Shown: piece by piece, positions 10,086 to 20,576 of the stretch
Position numbering within the stretch: position 1 is the stretch's first letter
Layout: each line of letters starts with the position of its first letter
Assembly: GCF_022179765.1 (NCBI RefSeq)
Contig: NZ_BPRE01000005.1
Coordinates: 186,001 to 250,000 of the forward strand
DNA length: 64,000 bases
Direction: 5' to 3'
Source of the DNA: Methylorubrum suomiense
GTDB lineage: Bacteria > Pseudomonadota > Alphaproteobacteria > Rhizobiales > Beijerinckiaceae
Notes under the pieces: model-generated
Seen by the model: the letters and a program-made list of their open reading frames with translations, nothing else
What the model was told of the DNA's origin: nothing
The model's database searches: none
Position numbers and translations under genes: made by a program

Positions 10086-11894
10086 ATGGCCTCCCCCGCG
10101 CCCGTGAGTGAGCAGGAGGCCGAGAGCGCCTTCCACGCCTGGAATCCCGGCCTCGAACCCGGCCTGCCGCGGTCGCTGATGCCGCTCGCCACGCTGTTCC
10201 GGCCCGAGAACGTCGCGCTGCCGCTCTCCGAGATCCTGGAATTGTCCGATCTCAGCGGCCTGCCCCCGACGCGGCTCGCCCCTTTCCGGGCCGAGCGCCT
10301 GGCGGTGCACGAGATCCTGATCCGGGTGATGGCCGACCTGTCGGTGCCGGTCGGCGAGGTCTACGCCGATCTCGGCGTCAATTTCCGCGCCATGGTCGCC
10401 ACCCTCCTGCGCGAGGGCGTGGCCCCGCGCATGGCGGAGGTCGAGGCCTGCCTCGACACGGTACGGTCGGAGGCCGCCTCGCGCCTAGCCGAGGAATTAT
10501 CGATTCTCCTCGACGAGCCGCTGGAACCGCCCCCGCCCCGCCGCCTGCTCGGCCTGCTGCCGCCGAAGCCCAGCCTTCCGCCGCATCCGGGCGATTGGCA
10601 GGCCCGGGCGCTCGCCCGGCTCGACGCCCGGCGCGAGACGCCCTGCGAGGCGGACGGGCCGGAGGGCGCGGTGCGGGATGCCCTCCGAACCGTCGTCTCC
10701 GCGGTGATCGCCCGGCAGGGAACCTTGATCCGCGATCGCGCCCTGCTCGCGCGCTTGGCCCTGATCCTGGTGGCCAACCGCGAGGGCAGCCGGCGCATCG
10801 GCGCCCTGATCGACCCCTGGGTGACGGCGGTGGCGCAGGCCCACGGCTACCGCCGGCTCGCCCCCCAGGCCGAGCCGGTGGTCATGACGGTGAAGGGCGC
10901 CTCGGCTTCGGGCAAGAGCACGATCCGCCCCTACCAGCGCGACCTCGCCGGACGAATCGGGGCGGGGTGGTCCGATTTCGCCGTCGTCACGCCGGATGTC
11001 TGGCGCAAGTTCCTGCTCGACTACGACAGCCTCGGCCCCCAGCGCCGCTATGCCGGGCCGCTCGCCGGGCACGAGGTCGAGATCGTCGATGCCAAGCTCG
11101 ACCGGCACATCACCGCCAAGGCGGCGGCGGGCCGCCTCTCGCATCTCCTGATCGACCGCTTCCGCTTCGACAGCTTCTCGACCGAGCCGAACGGCGATGG
11201 CACCGGCCAGTTGCTGACGCGGTTCGGCCAGAGCGTCTACCTGCAATTCATGGTCACGCCGCCGGAGGAGACGGTGGAGCGGGCCTGGAAGCGGGGTGAG
11301 GAATTCGGGCGCTACAAGGCGGTGGAGGATCTGCTCGCCCACAATGTCGAAGCCTTCACCGGCATGCCGCGGCTGTTCTTCACCTGGGCGCTGCGCCGCG
11401 ACCGGGCGGTGTTCTACGAGTTCCTCGACAACGGCGTGCCGAAGGGCGCCCGGCCATCGACCATCGCCTTCGGCCAGAACGGCGAGATGACGATCCTCGA
11501 CGCCCGCGCCCTGATGGCGATCGAGCGCTACCGCCGGATCGACATCGGGGCTCGCGCGCCGGCGCAAGTCTATCGTGGTGCCGGGGCCGAACCGGAGCGC
11601 GACGCGGCCTTCCTCCGGGCGATCCTGCGCCGGCTCGCAGTGGTGCGCTTCGCCGAGCACGACAGCGGGCGGGTCTTCGCTCGCTTCGAGCAGGGTCGCC
11701 TCGTCGGCCTCGACCGGGCGCGCCTCGCCGCGATGCGCGCCGATCCGGCGATGGCGCGGGCGCTCGCCGCCGCCGGCATCGCGGAGGGTCCGGAGCATGC
11801 CGACCTGCCGGCCCTCGACGAGCGCCTCGCGCCCGGCGACGTCGCAACCTTGGGTGATTGGGGGCTGCGAAGGACAGCGTCCGGGAGGGCCTGA
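10086..11894 (+). CDS. Large P-loop kinase-like protein, zeta-toxin-like NTPase core
   Basis: A 602-residue protein. Roughly 1-260 is helical and unrecognised. A textbook Walker A, GASASGKST (271-279, lysine 277), follows the strand EPVVMTVK. The next 200 residues resemble a zeta-toxin or polynucleotide-kinase-type fold: DFAVVTPDVWRKFLLDYDSL, then GHEVEIVDAKLDRHITAKA, then LSHLLIDRFRFDSF and VYLQFMVTPPEETVERAWKR. The C-terminal part is arginine-rich and helical. No antitoxin-type partner is recognisable and the protein is far longer than zeta toxins, so a toxin call is not justified. It is the last gene of the CBS operon, probably under oxalate-linked control. The phosphoryl acceptor is unknown. 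Confidence 0.7.
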   Translation: MASPAPVSEQEAESAFHAWNPGLEPGLPRSLMPLATLFRPENVALPLSEILELSDLSGLPPTRLAPFRAERLAVHEILIRVMADLSVPVGEVYADLGVNFRAMVATLLREGVAPRMAEVEACLDTVRSEAASRLAEELSILLDEPLEPPPPRRLLGLLPPKPSLPPHPGDWQARALARLDARRETPCEADGPEGAVRDALRTVVSAVIARQGTLIRDRALLARLALILVANREGSRRIGALIDPWVTAVAQAHGYRRLAPQAEPVVMTVKGASASGKSTIRPYQRDLAGRIGAGWSDFAVVTPDVWRKFLLDYDSLGPQRRYAGPLAGHEVEIVDAKLDRHITAKAAAGRLSHLLIDRFRFDSFSTEPNGDGTGQLLTRFGQSVYLQFMVTPPEETVERAWKRGEEFGRYKAVEDLLAHNVEAFTGMPRLFFTWALRRDRAVFYEFLDNGVPKGARPSTIAFGQNGEMTILDARALMAIERYRRIDIGARAPAQVYRGAGAEPERDAAFLRAILRRLAVVRFAEHDSGRVFARFEQGRLVGLDRARLAAMRADPAMARALAAAGIAEGPEHADLPALDERLAPGDVATLGDWGLRRTASGRA

Positions 11895-12025
11895 AACCGG
11901 CCTGAATACGCTCCACGCGCGCTCCGGGCTGTCATCGGGGCGGGCCTCCACCACCGGAGGGCGAAGCGTTAACGGCTGCTCGGGTAGAAGCGCCTCCGGA
12001 TCGCAATGAGGGATGGCGTGGCCGC

Positions 12026-15000
12026 GTGATGACCGGAGGTATGCGCTCTCGACCGCTGATCGTGTCCTTTGCACGCTTCGTGCTGACACTGATGGTACCC
12101 CCGGTGGCCGTCGCGATCGTCGCCACCCATTGGTACATGGCGAGCGAGCAGGAGCGCGTGAGCCATACCCTCGCGCTGATCGGCGACGGCATCCGCGACC
12201 GGATCGATCACGATCTCGCCCGGATGGAGGCCATCGCCCGGACCCTGGCGGCCTCGCCCGCGATCGACGGCCCGGATCTGCGCGCGTTCCGATCCCAGGC
12301 TCTGGCCAGCGTCGGGCCCGACGACACGACCGTGACCCTCGCCGAGTTGGATGGACGCCAGCTCGTCAACACCCGTGCCCCCGACGACACGGCGCTGCCG
12401 ACCATGGCGCAGCCGGAACTGCTCGCGCAACTCCTGGCGACCCGCCGGCCGGTGATCTCCGGCCGGAGCGTCAGTAGCCTGACCGGGCGTCCGATCGTCA
12501 AAGTCGTCGCCCCGGTGATCCGCGACGGCGTGATCGTGAAGACGGTCGCCCTGGTGACGCTCGCCGAGCATTTCGAGGCACTGATCCGCAACCCTCACAT
12601 CGCCGCCCCCTACTGGGCGAGCGTGCGCGACCGCGACGGCAACGTCGTGGCTCAGATCGGGCAAAGTGACCCGGCGGATCAGGGCGCGGACCGCGCCACT
12701 CCCGCCTCGACCGCGGATGCGGGCACCGGCGGCGTGCTGCGGATCGACGGCACCTCGCACCTGTCCGAATGGCGCTTCACGGCCGGGGTCGCGCGGGATG
12801 CGCTGGAGGCGCCGCTCAAGCGCTCACTGCTGCTGCTCCTGATCGTCGCCCTGGCCCTGATCGGACTCGGCGGCTGGTTCGCCCTCGGCATGGCCCGACG
12901 CCTCGCCGGGGCCGCCGCCCGGCTCGCCGGAAAGGCCGAAGCGATCGGGCGGGGTGAGATCGTGACGGCCCAGGATTGCGCGATCCGCGAGATCCACGTC
13001 ATCGAGCATGCCCTGGCCTCGGCCTCGCGCACCCTGTCCGAGCAGCGCGCCACCCTCGACGCCGCGCAGGCGGCTTTGGCCGCGCGGGCCGAATCGACCC
13101 AGAACCGCTTCCGGATGCTGGCCGACAATGCCGGCGACATCATCGTCCTGTTCGGCGGCGAGGCCTGTTCGATCGTCGACGTGTCGCCCTCCTTCGAACG
13201 GATGCTCGGCTACGACGAGGCCGCCTGCGCCACTCTCACACCCACGGCCGTCGTGCATCCGGAGGATGGCCGGGTCGTGGACGAGATGCGCGCCGCCCTG
13301 GCCGAGGGGCAATCCCCGGCCACCGGCCTGTTCCGTGTCCGCCATCGCGACGGCCACTGGCTCTGGCTCGAATGCGTGAGCAGCCGCATCGCCGGGGCGG
13401 CACCGGGCGAACCCCTGGCCATCGCGGTGATGCGGGATGTGACCGCGCGCCTGCAGCAGGCCGACGAACTCCGCATCGCCTGCGACATGGCCGAGCTTGC
13501 CAAGGCGAAGGCCGAGAATGCTAGCCGGGCGAAGTCGGAATTCCTGGCGATGGTGAGCCACGAGATCCGCACGCCGCTGGCCACCATCCGCGGCTATACC
13601 GAGCTTCTCGGTGCGAGCGGTCCCCTAAGCGGCGACCAGGCACGCTGCCTCTCCTTGGTGAGCGAGGCCACCGGGACGATGCTGACGGCGGTGGACGACA
13701 TCCTCGATTTCGCCCGGATCGAATCCGGCGATTTCCAGCTCCGGGAAGAGCCGTTCGGGCTCGCCGAGACGATCGAGAGCGTGACGGCCTTCGTCCGGCC
13801 CACGGCGGCCGAGAAGGGCCTGACGTTGGGGCTCAGCATCGACCCGACCCTGCCGAAGGCGGTGCGCGGCGATGCGCGGCGCCTGCGCCAAACGCTTCTC
13901 AACCTGCTCAACGTCAACCTGCGCGAGCGCCAAGGGGGGCTCGTCACCCTCTCGCTCTATGCCCCGCACGGCGAGGAGAACCGGATCAGCTTCGCCGTGA
14001 CCGGGAGCGGCGGCCATGCCCGCCCGACCGAACGGGACGGTCTCGGCCTCGCCATCGCCGGGCGCCTCATCGCCCGGATGGGCGGGCGGCTGGAGACGAT
14101 GTCGATCGCGGGGGAATCGTCGAGCTATCGCTTCAGCCTGCGCCTGCCCGTCGCCGAGATCGCTCCGCCCCTCGCCGCGCCGGAGGTCGTCGCCGGGCCG
14201 CTCGAACCGACCGTGCCCGCCGCTGAACGGCCCGAGGTCCAAGCGTCGTCCACCACCGCAGCCTCGGTCGTCCTCCCCGCCGCCCGCGCGAACATCGCCG
14301 GCGCCCAGATCCTGCTGGTCGAGGACCACTCGATCAACCAGGAGCTGACCTGCCGCCTCCTCGAACAGGATGGTTGCCGGGTCGACGTGGTCGACGACGG
14401 CGCGGCCGCCCTGGAAGCGGTGCAGAGACGGGTCTACGACCTCGTCCTGATGGATGTGCAGATGCCCGGCATGGATGGGCTCACGGCCACCCGCCGCATC
14501 CGTGCCATGGCCCATCCCTGCCGCCACGTGCCGATCCTGGCCCTCACCGCCAACATCATGCCCGATCAGGTGCAGGCGATCCGGGACTCGGGCATGCACG
14601 GCTACATCGCCAAGCCCATCGACCGGGCCCAGATGCGCCGGATGATCGCCGACCACCTGCCGGCGGTGATGATGGCCGAGAAGCCGGTCGAGCGGTCGGC
14701 CCAGGCGAGCGAGCCCGGCCCGATCCCGGTCATCGACCGGGCTGCCTATGATCGGCTCGCGGCCTCGCTCGGAGGCGACAGCGCCCGCCGGGCGCTCCGG
14801 GGCTTCCTCGCCCTGCTCGACGCCACCTTCGCCGACCCGGCGACCCTTCGGACCGAGGCCGCCACCATCGCCGCCGGGGCGCGCCGCTTCGGCCTCATCG
14901 ATCTCGCCGCCGCCCTCGACGGGCTCATGGCGGATGATGGCGCGCAGGCCCTGCGCCGGTGCCAGGTGGCCCGCGACCTCGTCGGCCGCGCGATGGACGA

Positions 15001-15052
15001 GCTCGTCGGCGTGGAGCCCATCGAGGTTTCCGCCCTGATTGCCCATCTCTGA
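12026..15052 (+). CDS. Hybrid sensor histidine kinase/response regulator with degenerate catalytic motifs
   Basis: A 1008-residue membrane sensor. It has an N-terminal helix (about 12-32), a periplasmic sensor region, a second helix LLLLLIVALALIGLGGWFAL (about 270-290), a PAS domain (about 355-480), a HisKA helix with MVSHEIRTPLATIRGYTELL (histidine 512), an HATPase-like region, a receiver domain ILLVEDHSIN...LVLMDVQMPGMDGL (aspartate 810), and an Hpt-like tail. The ATPase part looks damaged: the usual DxGxG is VTGSGGHA, and the N-box region is shortened to LLNLLNVNLRERQGG. The Hpt-like tail has ATIAAGARRFG where the phosphorylatable histidine is expected. The receiver looks intact. Start could also be the ATG at residue 6. 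Confidence 0.85.
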   Translation: MMTGGMRSRPLIVSFARFVLTLMVPPVAVAIVATHWYMASEQERVSHTLALIGDGIRDRIDHDLARMEAIARTLAASPAIDGPDLRAFRSQALASVGPDDTTVTLAELDGRQLVNTRAPDDTALPTMAQPELLAQLLATRRPVISGRSVSSLTGRPIVKVVAPVIRDGVIVKTVALVTLAEHFEALIRNPHIAAPYWASVRDRDGNVVAQIGQSDPADQGADRATPASTADAGTGGVLRIDGTSHLSEWRFTAGVARDALEAPLKRSLLLLLIVALALIGLGGWFALGMARRLAGAAARLAGKAEAIGRGEIVTAQDCAIREIHVIEHALASASRTLSEQRATLDAAQAALAARAESTQNRFRMLADNAGDIIVLFGGEACSIVDVSPSFERMLGYDEAACATLTPTAVVHPEDGRVVDEMRAALAEGQSPATGLFRVRHRDGHWLWLECVSSRIAGAAPGEPLAIAVMRDVTARLQQADELRIACDMAELAKAKAENASRAKSEFLAMVSHEIRTPLATIRGYTELLGASGPLSGDQARCLSLVSEATGTMLTAVDDILDFARIESGDFQLREEPFGLAETIESVTAFVRPTAAEKGLTLGLSIDPTLPKAVRGDARRLRQTLLNLLNVNLRERQGGLVTLSLYAPHGEENRISFAVTGSGGHARPTERDGLGLAIAGRLIARMGGRLETMSIAGESSSYRFSLRLPVAEIAPPLAAPEVVAGPLEPTVPAAERPEVQASSTTAASVVLPAARANIAGAQILLVEDHSINQELTCRLLEQDGCRVDVVDDGAAALEAVQRRVYDLVLMDVQMPGMDGLTATRRIRAMAHPCRHVPILALTANIMPDQVQAIRDSGMHGYIAKPIDRAQMRRMIADHLPAVMMAEKPVERSAQASEPGPIPVIDRAAYDRLAASLGGDSARRALRGFLALLDATFADPATLRTEAATIAAGARRFGLIDLAAALDGLMADDGAQALRRCQVARDLVGRAMDELVGVEPIEVSALIAHL

Positions 15053-15340
15053 CGTCGCTCCGCTCCGACCGCGTCGGAGCGGAAACTCCGGGGCATCGAT
15101 GCCCTGCCCGGCGGACATGCCCAGGAGCGGCGAGGCGAAGGACCGCTTTCCGGCACGGTGCCCGGTTCAGGTCACGGCCTCACGGGGATGGGCGCTTGAG
15201 ATTCGTCGAGGTGGAGACGCCGCGACGACGCCCCGCCTTGGCGCGCCCGCTCGCCGCTGCTATTCCCCGCCCTGCCATTCCCGACAGCCTTGCCGTGCGC
15301 CGCGCGAGCCCCGCTGAGCCGCGCCGTGCCGGAGAGATCC

Positions 15341-17146
<1,806 letters not shown>

Positions 17147-17170
17147 TCGGGGGCAGCCCTTCCCCCTTAT

Positions 17171-17216
17171 CTGAGTGCTGGAGCGCAGCGGAGGCTTCGC
17201 AGTACCCCAGGATGAG
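17171..17216. repeat. Intergenic palindromic repeat related to the 1.5-kb copy
   Basis: CTGAGTGCTGGAGCGCAGCGGAGGCTTCGCAG... to CCCCAGGATGAG carries the GAGCGCAGCG / GGATGAG elements typical of small intergenic palindromes in this window. It lies just after lepA and may end its transcript. Confidence 0.4.
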
Positions 17217-17418
17217 GGTTTGGGGTGGAAGACACGAAGGGCGACGCGCCCCGAGAACGTCGCCCGGCACCCTTGTTTCGGCTCCACCTCACGATGGCCG
17301 TGCAGGTGTCGCAAACCGGCAACGCAGAGCGGCCGACGACGCGCTGTCTGCGACAGTCTGTTTTGACGCTCTGGCAGCTCTGAGCCGCACTCCGTAAGAC
17401 TCCCGCCTCGCCCTCCCC

Positions 17419-18891
17419 GTGAGGCCTCGCCACGTGTTCCGAAGTTCGGCTCCTGCTCTCCTCGTCGCCGCCTTCGTCACCGGTCCGGCCCTGGCGCAAC
17501 CGACCGGCAAACCCGTCTACGAGGGTGCGGGCGGCGATCCGCGCATCTCGGTTTCCCAGCCGGAATCCACGAGCCAAGCCTCCGGCGGCTACGTGCGCTC
17601 GATCGAGCCCTCGCTCGGACCCTTCGGCGATCCGCTCGGCCTGCGGCCGGTGCTCAAGGAAAAGGGCATCGAGTACAGCCTGACCTACATCGCCGAGACC
17701 CTCGGCAACGCCTTCGGCGGCATCCGCCAGGGGGCGATCGTGCAGGACCGCCTGAACCTGCGGCTCAACCTCGACCTCCAAAAACTCGCCGGCTGGGATG
17801 GGGCGACGGTGCACGCCAATGCCTATTTCATCCACGGCACCGGCCTGTCGCGCTACTATGTCGGCAACCTGCTGACCACGAGCGTGATCGAGGCGCTGCC
17901 CTCCTCGCGCCTCTACGTGCTGTGGCTCGACCAGCAGCTCTTCGACGGCAAGCTCGGCCTCCGCATCGGCCAGCAGGCCGCCGACACCGAGTTCTTCGTC
18001 AGCCAGACCGCGACGCTCTTCGTGAACGCGACCTTCGGCTGGCCGGCGATCACCGGGCTCGACCTGCCGAGCGGCGGCCCGGCCTATCCGCTGGCGGCGC
18101 CCGCGATCCGCGCCAAATACGTGCCGGGCAACGGCTTCTCGCTCCAGGCCGGGCTCTATGACGGCGATCCGGCCGGGGCCAACCGGCCCGGGGACGACCC
18201 GGAGGCCCAGCGTCTCGACCGCACCGGCACCAATTTCCGCACGCGCGACCCGGCCTTGATCGTCGCGGAGGCGACCTACGCCTTCAACACCGAGGACGGC
18301 GCCAAGGGCCTGCCCGGCGACATCACGCTCGGCGGCTGGCAGCATTTCGGGCGCTTCGATTCCCTGCGTTTCGACAATACAGGCCTGCCGCTCGCCGACC
18401 CGAACTCGACCGGCATCGGCCGCCCCCTGCGCGGCAATGCCGGGATCTACGCCGTCTACGATCAGACCCTCTTCCGGGAGACCGGCAAGGATGACGAGGG
18501 ATTGGGCTTCTTCGTGCGCGCGGCGTGGTCGCCGACCCGCTCCAGCCTGATCTCGGCCTATGTCGATACCGGCTTGGCCTATAAGGGCCTGTTCCCCGGT
18601 CGCGACAACGACACGATCGGCATCAGCCTCGCCCATGCCCGGATCTCCGACGACGCGCGCCGGTCCGACACCGACGCCATCGTCTTCAGCGGCATGCCGA
18701 TGCCGCGGCGGCGGGCCGAGACGGTGATCGAGGCAACCTATCAGGCGGTCGTGGTCCCGGGTTTCACCCTGCAGCCGGACGTGCAGCTGATTCTGCATCC
18801 GGGCGGCGGCATCGCCAATCCGCGCGACCCGCAGGGGGGGCGCCTGCGCAACGCCGGTGTCTTCGGGCTGCGTGCGACGGTTCAATACTGA
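17419..18891 (+). CDS. OprB-family carbohydrate-selective porin
   Basis: A 490-residue outer-membrane protein with an N-terminal signal peptide (SSAPALLVAAFVTGPALA, cleavage near QPTGK). OprB-type features include the LKEKGIEYSLTYIAETLGNA strand, GGIRQGAIVQDRLNLRLNLD, and RLYVLWLDQQLFDGKLGLRI, with a C-terminal aromatic-ended strand (FGLRATVQY). Alternating hydrophobic/polar strands dominate. The start is GTG at 17419; a second GTG five codons later would also keep the signal peptide. Substrate is not evident; OprB relatives pass sugars. It resembles the porin at 31354 but is not adjacent to a sugar system. Confidence 0.85.
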   Translation: MRPRHVFRSSAPALLVAAFVTGPALAQPTGKPVYEGAGGDPRISVSQPESTSQASGGYVRSIEPSLGPFGDPLGLRPVLKEKGIEYSLTYIAETLGNAFGGIRQGAIVQDRLNLRLNLDLQKLAGWDGATVHANAYFIHGTGLSRYYVGNLLTTSVIEALPSSRLYVLWLDQQLFDGKLGLRIGQQAADTEFFVSQTATLFVNATFGWPAITGLDLPSGGPAYPLAAPAIRAKYVPGNGFSLQAGLYDGDPAGANRPGDDPEAQRLDRTGTNFRTRDPALIVAEATYAFNTEDGAKGLPGDITLGGWQHFGRFDSLRFDNTGLPLADPNSTGIGRPLRGNAGIYAVYDQTLFRETGKDDEGLGFFVRAAWSPTRSSLISAYVDTGLAYKGLFPGRDNDTIGISLAHARISDDARRSDTDAIVFSGMPMPRRRAETVIEATYQAVVVPGFTLQPDVQLILHPGGGIANPRDPQGGRLRNAGVFGLRATVQY

Positions 18892-18956
18892 TCGTCAACG
18901 GTCCGAAAACGCTTCATATGCCCTGATATCCGTCCTGCGGTGGCTCGGTCGATCGC

Positions 18957-18975
18957 ACGACGCGAAAGGCGTCGT
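18957..18975. terminator. Hairpin after the OprB gene
   Basis: A 7-bp perfect stem (ACGACGC at 18957-18963, loop GAAAG, GCGTCGT at 18969-18975) lies about 65 bp beyond the porin stop. No T-run follows, so terminator activity is only possible. Confidence 0.35.
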
Positions 18976-19091
18976 CATGCGCCCGTCAAGTCGCCACGGT
19001 AACGGCGCAATTCGAGAGCTTCGGTCGCGCACAACCGAATGGCCGAGCGAATCGGCTACCCCAAGGCGGATCAGCCGGGAATGATGGGTCG

Positions 19092-20366
19092 ATGAGCGGA
19101 TCGCACGGGGAAGAGAACCTGACGGCCGAGAGCTTGACGCCGAAGCGCATGGGCTGGCCGGCGCAGATCGTCGTGGCGCTCGTGCTCTGCGCGGGCGCGG
19201 GAGCCGCGATCTGGTACGGTCGTCCGAAGGAGGTCGACGCGGCGGTGCCGACGCCCGCCGCCGTCACCGCCGGGGCCAATGCGGACGGGCGGTTCGTGCT
19301 GAATCCCACCCAGCTCGCCACCGTCACCACCGCGCCGGTCGAGCAGCGCCTGTTCTTCGAGGACATCGCCACCGAGGGGAAGATCGGCGTCGACGAGTAC
19401 CGGGCCACCCCGGTCTTCTCGCCCTATCCGGGCCGGGTAATCTCGATCTTCGCCCGCTCCGGCGAGCGCGTGCGCCAGGGCGACAAGCTGTTCTCGCTCC
19501 AAGCCAACGAGATGGTCCAGGCACAGAACGACTACCTGGCCGCCCTCAACGTGCTCAACAAGGCGCGCTCGCAGCTCTCCTACGCGACCAACACCGAGAA
19601 GCGCCTGCACGACCTCTACGATTCGCGCGTCACGACGTTGCGCGAGCTCCAGACCGCGCAGAACGATCTCGCCACGGCGCAGAACGACGCCAAAACGGCT
19701 GAAGTCGGACTGGAGGCGGTGCGCAACCGCCTGCGCATCCTCGGCCTTCGCGACGACGACATGACGGCGCTCCAGACCAAGGGCGCGATCAACCCCGAGA
19801 CGACGATCAACGCGCCGCTGTCCGGCACCATCATCCAGCGTAAGATCGGCCCGGGCCAGTACGTCAACACCGGCGGCTCCGATCCGTCCTACATCATCGG
19901 CGACCTGTCGAAGGTCTGGATCATCGCGCAATTGCGCGAGACCGACGCGGCCAAGGTCGATCTCGGCGAGCGCATCCGCTTCAAGGTTCTGGCCTATCCC
20001 AACCAGACCTTCGAGAGCCGGATCAACTTCATCTCGTCCTCGGTCGATCCGAGCAGCCGGCGCATCTACATGCGGGCCGAGGTGGACAACAGCAAGGGCC
20101 TGCTGAAGCCCGAGATGTATGCCAGCGTCCACATCATCAACGAGCGCGAGAACGTCTCCCGCGCGATCCCGCGTCATTCGGTGATCTTCGAGGGCGACAA
20201 GGCGCGGGTCTGGGTACTGAAGGCCGACAACGCGGTCGAGAGCCGCGCGATCAAGACGGGCCTCGTCGACGGCAACGACATCGAGGTGACGGACGGGCTC
20301 TCGGTCGGCGAGCGGGTGATCTCGAAGGGCTCGCTCTTCATCGACGGGATGGTCGATCCCGGCTGA
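19092..20366 (+). CDS. RND efflux periplasmic adaptor (membrane fusion protein, CzcB/CusB type)
   Basis: A 424-residue adaptor anchored by one N-terminal helix (QIVVALVLCAGAGAAIWYG, about 24-42). The order is that of membrane-fusion proteins: a barrel-sandwich strand FSPYPGRVISIFARSGERVR, a coiled-coil hairpin (about 150-220, glutamine- and asparagine-rich with LRELQTAQNDLATAQND), the second lipoyl half LSGTIIQRKIGPGQYV, then a beta-barrel ending VGERVISKGSLFIDGMVD. It is followed 210 bp later by the pump gene. The pair would export a metal cation from periplasm or cytoplasm; no outer-membrane factor gene is next to it. Confidence 0.9.
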   Translation: MSGSHGEENLTAESLTPKRMGWPAQIVVALVLCAGAGAAIWYGRPKEVDAAVPTPAAVTAGANADGRFVLNPTQLATVTTAPVEQRLFFEDIATEGKIGVDEYRATPVFSPYPGRVISIFARSGERVRQGDKLFSLQANEMVQAQNDYLAALNVLNKARSQLSYATNTEKRLHDLYDSRVTTLRELQTAQNDLATAQNDAKTAEVGLEAVRNRLRILGLRDDDMTALQTKGAINPETTINAPLSGTIIQRKIGPGQYVNTGGSDPSYIIGDLSKVWIIAQLRETDAAKVDLGERIRFKVLAYPNQTFESRINFISSSVDPSSRRIYMRAEVDNSKGLLKPEMYASVHIINERENVSRAIPRHSVIFEGDKARVWVLKADNAVESRAIKTGLVDGNDIEVTDGLSVGERVISKGSLFIDGMVDPG

Positions 20367-20526
20367 GAGCGGACACGATGGGACGATTCCGGTGCCGCGC
20401 GAGCGGCCCACGGTGCGAAGAGCGCCGCGCGAGGCGGCCCTCGGCATCAGCCGAGGCATCCGGCGGAGCGAAAGCCTGAGCCCGCGGAGGCGGGCGCCGG
20501 CGATTGAGGCCAAAATCTAAAAGATT

Positions 20527-20554
20527 GCCCGACCTCGCGGAGCGAGGTTCGGGC
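20527..20554. other. Stable hairpin between adaptor and pump genes
   Basis: GCCCGACCTCGC (20527-20538) pairs with GCGAGGTTCGGGC (20542-20554) with one bulge, three bases of loop, just 23 bp before the pump start. The 210-bp spacer also holds other short hairpins such as CCTCGG...CCGAGG. It could shape pump expression relative to the adaptor, or be a REP-like element. Confidence 0.45.
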
Positions 20555-20576
20555 ATAAGCTTCGGAAACCAACGGC

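Noticed and set aside
10086..11894. Zeta toxin of an epsilon-zeta system
   Set aside because: The P-loop core resembles zeta kinases, but the protein is far larger and no epsilon antitoxin gene is adjacent; the neighbours are a CBS protein and an orphan.
17419..18891. Outer-membrane factor for the RND efflux pair
   Set aside because: Its strands and motifs match OprB porins, not TolC-type coiled-coil channels.
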